Origin: Bradyrhizobium sp. CCBAU 51765
GTDB taxonomy: Bacteria; Pseudomonadota; Alphaproteobacteria; Rhizobiales; Xanthobacteraceae
Length of the DNA: 64,000 nucleotides
Reading direction: 5' to 3'
Assembly: GCF_015291725.1 (NCBI RefSeq)
Contig: NZ_CP030038.1
Location: 3,337,001 to 3,401,000, forward strand
Both the position numbers and the translations under genes were made by a program. Of this stretch, positions 60,732 through 64,000 are shown one piece after another. The notes under the pieces were generated by a model. That model was not told where the DNA came from, searched no databases, and worked only from the letters and a program-made list of their open reading frames with translations. Within the stretch, counting starts at the first letter, position 1; each line of letters opens with the position of its first letter.

Positions 60732-61424
60732 ATGGCAATCGGAAAGCGTTTGAACAAAGCCCGCGAAGGCATTGATCGCGAAAAGCTTTACCCGCTCGCG
60801 GACGCCATCAAGATGGTCAAGGAGCGCGCCAAGGCGAAGTTCGACGAGACCATCGAGGTCGCGATCAATCTCGGTGTCGATCCGCGTCACGCCGACCAGA
60901 TGGTTCGCGGCGTCGTGACCCTGCCGAACGGCACCGGCCGTACGCTCCGCGTCGGCGTGTTCGCCCGGGGCGCCAAGGCCGACGAGGCCAAGGCGGCTGG
61001 TGCTGACGTCGTCGGCGCCGAGGACCTGGTCGAGAAGGTGCAGAACGGCTCGATCGATTTCGACCGCTGCATCGCCACCCCCGACATGATGCCGCTGGTC
61101 GGCCGGTTGGGTAAGGTGCTCGGCCCCCGCGGCTTGATGCCGAACCCGAAGATCGGCACCGTGACCATGGACGTCACCGGCGCGGTGAAGGGTGCCAAGG
61201 GCGGCTCGGTCGAGTTCCGCGTCGAGAAGGCCGGCATCCTGCAGGCCGGCGTCGGCAAGGCCTCGTTCTCCGAGGAGAAGCTGGTCGAGAACATCAAGGC
61301 CCTGGCGGATGCCGTCTCCAAGGCGAAGCCGGCTGGTTCCAAGGGTACCTACATCCAGCGCGTTGCGGTGTCCTCGACCATGGGCCCGGGCGTGAAGGTC
61401 GAGCCGGGCACCATTCTCGGCTAA
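60732..61424 (+). CDS. rplA: 50S ribosomal protein L1
   Basis: A 230-residue L1 with the usual two-domain sequence ([49 protein letters not shown]). It binds 23S rRNA in the L1 stalk and typically represses its own operon. A strong hairpin follows. Confidence 0.98.
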   Translation: MAIGKRLNKAREGIDREKLYPLADAIKMVKERAKAKFDETIEVAINLGVDPRHADQMVRGVVTLPNGTGRTLRVGVFARGAKADEAKAAGADVVGAEDLVEKVQNGSIDFDRCIATPDMMPLVGRLGKVLGPRGLMPNPKIGTVTMDVTGAVKGAKGGSVEFRVEKAGILQAGVGKASFSEEKLVENIKALADAVSKAKPAGSKGTYIQRVAVSSTMGPGVKVEPGTILG

Positions 61425-61444
61425 GGTTTGGAAATTGCATGAGG

Positions 61445-61480
61445 CGAGGGGCGGAATTGGGCAACCGATTCCGCCCCTCG
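61445..61480 (+). terminator. strong hairpin after rplA
   Basis: A perfect 13-bp stem CGAGGGGCGGAAT / ATTCCGCCCCTCG with a 10-nt loop, 20 nt after the rplA stop, followed by TCGTTT. The T-run is short, so it may be a partial terminator or attenuator between rplA and the dehydrogenase. Confidence 0.7.
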
Positions 61481-61514
61481 TCGTTTGTGGCGGCGCTCAC
61501 TGGAAACAAGAACA

Positions 61515-62468
61515 ATGGCTGACAAGGTCCTGATCTACTCGCGCTTTCCCAAGACGATGATGGCGCGTTTCGCCGAGCGGTTCGAACTGCTCGACACCGC
61601 TGGCAAGCCCGCGCACGAGGTTTTTCCGGCGGACGAGCTCAGGGGTGTCCGCGCGATGCTGACCGCGGGCGGGACCCCGCTCGGCGCGGAGGCGATGGAT
61701 CTGTTTCCAAAGCTCGGCGCCATCGTCTGCTACGGCACCGGTTATGACGGCGTCGATCTGAAGGCAGCCGCCGCGCGCAACATCGCCGTCGGCCACAGCC
61801 CGGGCGCCAATGCGGCTTCGGTCGCCGATATCGCGATGACCCTGATGCTTGCGGCGACGCGGCGCCTTCTGGTCGCCGACCAATATGTCCGCAGTGGCGA
61901 CTGGGCGGCGTCAAAACAGTCGCCAATGATGCGGCCTCAGGCCGGCATGCCCGGCCGCCGCATCGGCGTCTACGGCATGGGCGAGATCGGCCGCAAGATC
62001 GCCGTGCGCTGCGCGGCTTTCGAGAGCGAGGTCGGCTATTTCAGCCGCACCAGATACGATCTGCCCTATCGATATTTTTCCTCTCTGGAGGCGCTGGCCG
62101 ACTGGTGCAGCGTCCTGATGATCGCGGTCCGGGCAGGGGCCGACACCCAGCACGTCGTCAATGCCGATATCCTTCGGCGACTCGGCGCGGACGGCTATGT
62201 CGTCAACATTGCCCGCGGCTCAGTCATCGACGGGAAAGCCCTGGTCGCGGCGCTCGCCGACAAGACCATCGCCGGCGCCGGCCTCGACGTCTTTGAACAG
62301 GAACCGCACGCCCCCGATGCGCTGACGGCGCTGCCGAACGTGGTCTTCGCCCCGCATATCGGCGGCCACACCCTGGAATCGCACGTTGCCATGCAGAATT
62401 GCGTCCTGGCCAACCTGACCGCGTTCTTCGAGGGCAAACCGCTCCCTTACGCGGTCAAATCGTCCTGA
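61515..62468 (+). CDS. D-2-hydroxyacid dehydrogenase
   Basis: A 317-residue NAD(P)-dependent dehydrogenase of the glyoxylate/hydroxypyruvate reductase group. The Rossmann motif GVYGMGEIGRK, the Arg-containing NIARGSVID segment, the Glu in FEQEPHA and the catalytic His in FAPHIGGHT are all present. It converts 2-oxo acids and D-2-hydroxyacids in the cytosol. ATG 61515 is preferred over GTG 61485. Its place between rplA and rplJ is unusual; the hairpin before and 586 bp after suggest separate control. Confidence 0.92.
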   Translation: MADKVLIYSRFPKTMMARFAERFELLDTAGKPAHEVFPADELRGVRAMLTAGGTPLGAEAMDLFPKLGAIVCYGTGYDGVDLKAAAARNIAVGHSPGANAASVADIAMTLMLAATRRLLVADQYVRSGDWAASKQSPMMRPQAGMPGRRIGVYGMGEIGRKIAVRCAAFESEVGYFSRTRYDLPYRYFSSLEALADWCSVLMIAVRAGADTQHVVNADILRRLGADGYVVNIARGSVIDGKALVAALADKTIAGAGLDVFEQEPHAPDALTALPNVVFAPHIGGHTLESHVAMQNCVLANLTAFFEGKPLPYAVKSS

Positions 62469-63054
62469 ATCGGGCCTTGTCAGCCGAGATCAAGCCTGGC
62501 CGGCAATCGATTGGAACTGGTGTGAATTTTGCTCTTGGCAAGCAGGCAGAGAGCGGTTAAAGAACCGCCTCCGGACGTGCCGGCCTCGGCTGGCGCGTTC
62601 GTGCACGCATTCCGAAAACCTGACACGACAGGAGATCATTCCTTTTCAGGACGTCCGCAAGGATTTGCCCGAAAAGGAAGGAAAACCCGTCGGTGGGTGG
62701 GATGCGGGCAGAGGTCGGACGGTTCGCCGGCTGGCCTCGTCCTGTCCAAGACTGCAGGCGCCTGCGAGAAATTTTGATTTCTCAACGGCTTAATCGCATG
62801 GCCTGCATAGACGGGTGAAGACCGGATTTCACTTCGCGCCCAGCTTTGACGGTTGGGTTCGCGAAACGGGTCTGGTTCGGACCTCGACACGCCGTGGGCC
62901 TCCAAGGGGGCTCCCGGAGGGCAGGCTTTGAATTGTCGTCTTGCCCGGCGTGTCCGATGGGTTTTTGGCCCGGAGGTTCAGGTTCGGGCGGGACGATGGG
63001 TGCAACCCGGCGGTCCCGCTTCTTGCGATGACCGCCAACCGGAGAGAGCTTGCT
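62469..63054 (+). other. long leader region of rplJ-rplL
   Basis: 586 bp with no convincing gene. The 3' part contains several GC-rich inverted segments and probably encodes the promoter and the L10-binding leader RNA of the rplJL operon. No exact -35/-10 pair was fixed. Confidence 0.5.
62988..63019 (+). promoter_or_regulatory. hairpin in the rplJ leader, candidate L10/L12 site or attenuator
   Basis: GCGGGAC (62988-62994) pairs with GTCCCGC (63013-63019); inside, GGGT pairs with ACCC around GCA. It is followed by TTCTT and ends 35 nt before the rplJ GTG. Confidence 0.5.
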
Positions 63055-63573
63055 GTGGAACGAGCGGCAAAAAAAGAGGCGGTCGAACAGCTCAACGAGG
63101 TCTTCAAGACCACGAGCGTCGCGATCGTTGCTCAATATTCCGGCCTCACCGTCGCCCAAATGCAGAAGCTGCGCCAGCAGATGAAGCAGGCGGGTGCGTC
63201 GGTGAAGGTCTCGAAGAACCGTCTCGCCAAAATTGCTCTTGAAGGCACTGACGTCGTTGCCATCGGCCCCATGCTGAAGGGGCCGACCGTGATCGCAACT
63301 TCCAACGATCCGGTAGCGGCGCCAAAGGTCGCCATCGAATTTGCCAAGGCGAACGAAAAGTTCGTCATCGTTGGCGGGTCGATGGGCAAGACCGTCCTGA
63401 ATGTCGACGGCGTGAAGGCGCTTGCCTCGCTGCCGTCGCTTGACGAACTGCGCGGCAAGATCGTCGGCCTCATCGTGGCCCCGGCGACCAAGCTGGCCCA
63501 GCTCGCCAACGCGCCCGCGGGCAAGCTCGCGCGCGTCATCCAGGCTCATGCCTCAAAGGGCGAAGCGGCCTGA
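63055..63573 (+). CDS. rplJ: 50S ribosomal protein L10
   Basis: A 172-residue L10, the base of the L7/L12 stalk. [17 protein letters not shown] starts the family; [15 protein letters not shown] and [15 protein letters not shown] are typical. Start is GTG 63055 with GGAGAGAG about 7 nt upstream; the longer frame from 62941 is leader. L10 with L12 normally represses this operon at the leader. Confidence 0.97.
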   Translation: MERAAKKEAVEQLNEVFKTTSVAIVAQYSGLTVAQMQKLRQQMKQAGASVKVSKNRLAKIALEGTDVVAIGPMLKGPTVIATSNDPVAAPKVAIEFAKANEKFVIVGGSMGKTVLNVDGVKALASLPSLDELRGKIVGLIVAPATKLAQLANAPAGKLARVIQAHASKGEAA

Positions 63574-63627
63574 CGCCCTTCGCAAAACTCAAACCCGAAC
63601 CAGACTTACACTCAAGGAAACTGAACA

Positions 63628-64000
63628 ATGGCTGACTTGCAGAAGATCGTTGACGACCTCTCGAGCCTCACCGTGCTCGAAGCTGCCGAACTGGCGAAGC
63701 TCCTCGAAGAGAAGTGGGGCGTTTCGGCCGCCGCGGCCGTCGCCGTGGCCGGCCCGGCTGCTGGTGGCGCCGCTGCCGCTCCGGCGGAAGAGAAGACCGA
63801 GTTCACGGTCGTTCTCGCCAGCGCCGGCGACAAGAAGATCGAGGTCATCAAGGAAGTCCGCGCCATCACCGGTCTCGGCCTGAAGGAAGCAAAGGACCTC
63901 GTCGAGGGTGCTCCGAAGCCGCTGAAGGAAGGCGTGAACAAGGAAGAAGCCGACAAGATCAAGGCCCAGCTCGAGAAGGCTGGCGCCAAGGTCGAGCTCA
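63628..64000 (+). CDS. rplL: 50S ribosomal protein L7/L12 (3' end off window)
   Basis: 124 complete codons of L7/L12: N-terminal dimerisation region ([28 protein letters not shown]), Ala/Gly hinge, and the C-terminal factor-binding domain with [20 protein letters not shown]. The family is about 125 residues, so only the final residue or two and the stop are missing. ATG 63628 follows CAAGGAAA. Confidence 0.97.
   Translation, partial: MADLQKIVDDLSSLTVLEAAELAKLLEEKWGVSAAAAVAVAGPAAGGAAAAPAEEKTEFTVVLASAGDKKIEVIKEVRAITGLGLKEAKDLVEGAPKPLKEGVNKEEADKIKAQLEKAGAKVEL

Noticed and set aside
61441..61490. End of a mobile element at the hairpin after rplA
   Set aside because: The inverted repeat is short with a 10-nt loop directly after a gene end and has no transposase nearby; a terminator or attenuator is simpler.

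Overview
The window reads as chromosomal DNA of a Bradyrhizobium-type alphaproteobacterium (Nitrobacteraceae). The reasons are the high GC content, the sequence character of SecE/NusG/L11/L1/L10/L7-L12, a DUF6894 protein, FixK2-type operator sites, and several dispersed palindromic repeats of a kind common in that family. The assignment comes from reading the sequence; no search was run.

Region 1 (about 1-18.4 kb) looks like a low-oxygen regulon. It holds a P2-type cation ATPase with MgtC/DUF4010 and a small membrane protein, a P1B-5 metal ATPase with a C-terminal hemerythrin domain (Nia-like), a DUF6789-like membrane protein, a ferric-reductase-like flavocytochrome, a UspA protein, a dienelactone-hydrolase-like protein, a DUF2267 protein, an HPF/cold-shock fusion, an extra PRPP synthetase, a COG2187 kinase-like protein, a COG1926 phosphoribosyltransferase, nicotinate phosphoribosyltransferase, PolX and a small protein. 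Eight exact TTG-N8-CAA sites and two near matches lie 55-76 nt upstream of start codons here. The gene content resembles the mycobacterial DosR dormancy regulon, although the operator is FixK/FNR type.

Region 2 (18.6-33.9 kb) is metabolic: a DUF2231 protein and a sorbosone-dehydrogenase-like lipoprotein, small proteins, an MFS transporter, a family III CoA-transferase, a TetR repressor, an acyl-CoA dehydrogenase next to an APH-type kinase (together resembling split ACAD10/11), an ArgE/M20 deacetylase, two SDRs, a histidine phosphatase and a beta-lactamase-fold serine hydrolase. Its intergenic spaces are rich in palindromic repeats and hold one copy of a larger dispersed element.

Region 3 (34.0-59.1 kb) starts at tRNA-Trp(CCA) and ends just before secE. 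It is a surface-carbohydrate island. Most genes form a tightly overlapping minus-strand series: NAD-dependent epimerases, a nucleotidyltransferase-PfkB fusion, a HAD phosphatase, an APH-type kinase, a split transketolase, two DegT aminotransferases, a 2OG-Fe(II) oxygenase and LIC12192 protein of the 'sporadic carbohydrate cluster' type, methyltransferases, a WbuC cupin, two large polytopic proteins, a Gfo/Idh oxidoreductase and a GT2 enzyme. A divergent plus-strand unit encodes a GmhA-like SIS isomerase, a flippase-like membrane protein and a C-methyltransferase. The set suggests synthesis of an unusual heptose-like or branched amino/C-methyl sugar; the product cannot be read from sequence.

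Region 4 (59.2-64.0 kb) is the secE-nusG-rplK-rplA-rplJ-rplL block, with its own sigma70-like promoter, a strong hairpin after rplA, an inserted D-2-hydroxyacid dehydrogenase gene and a long leader before rplJ. rplL runs off the right edge.
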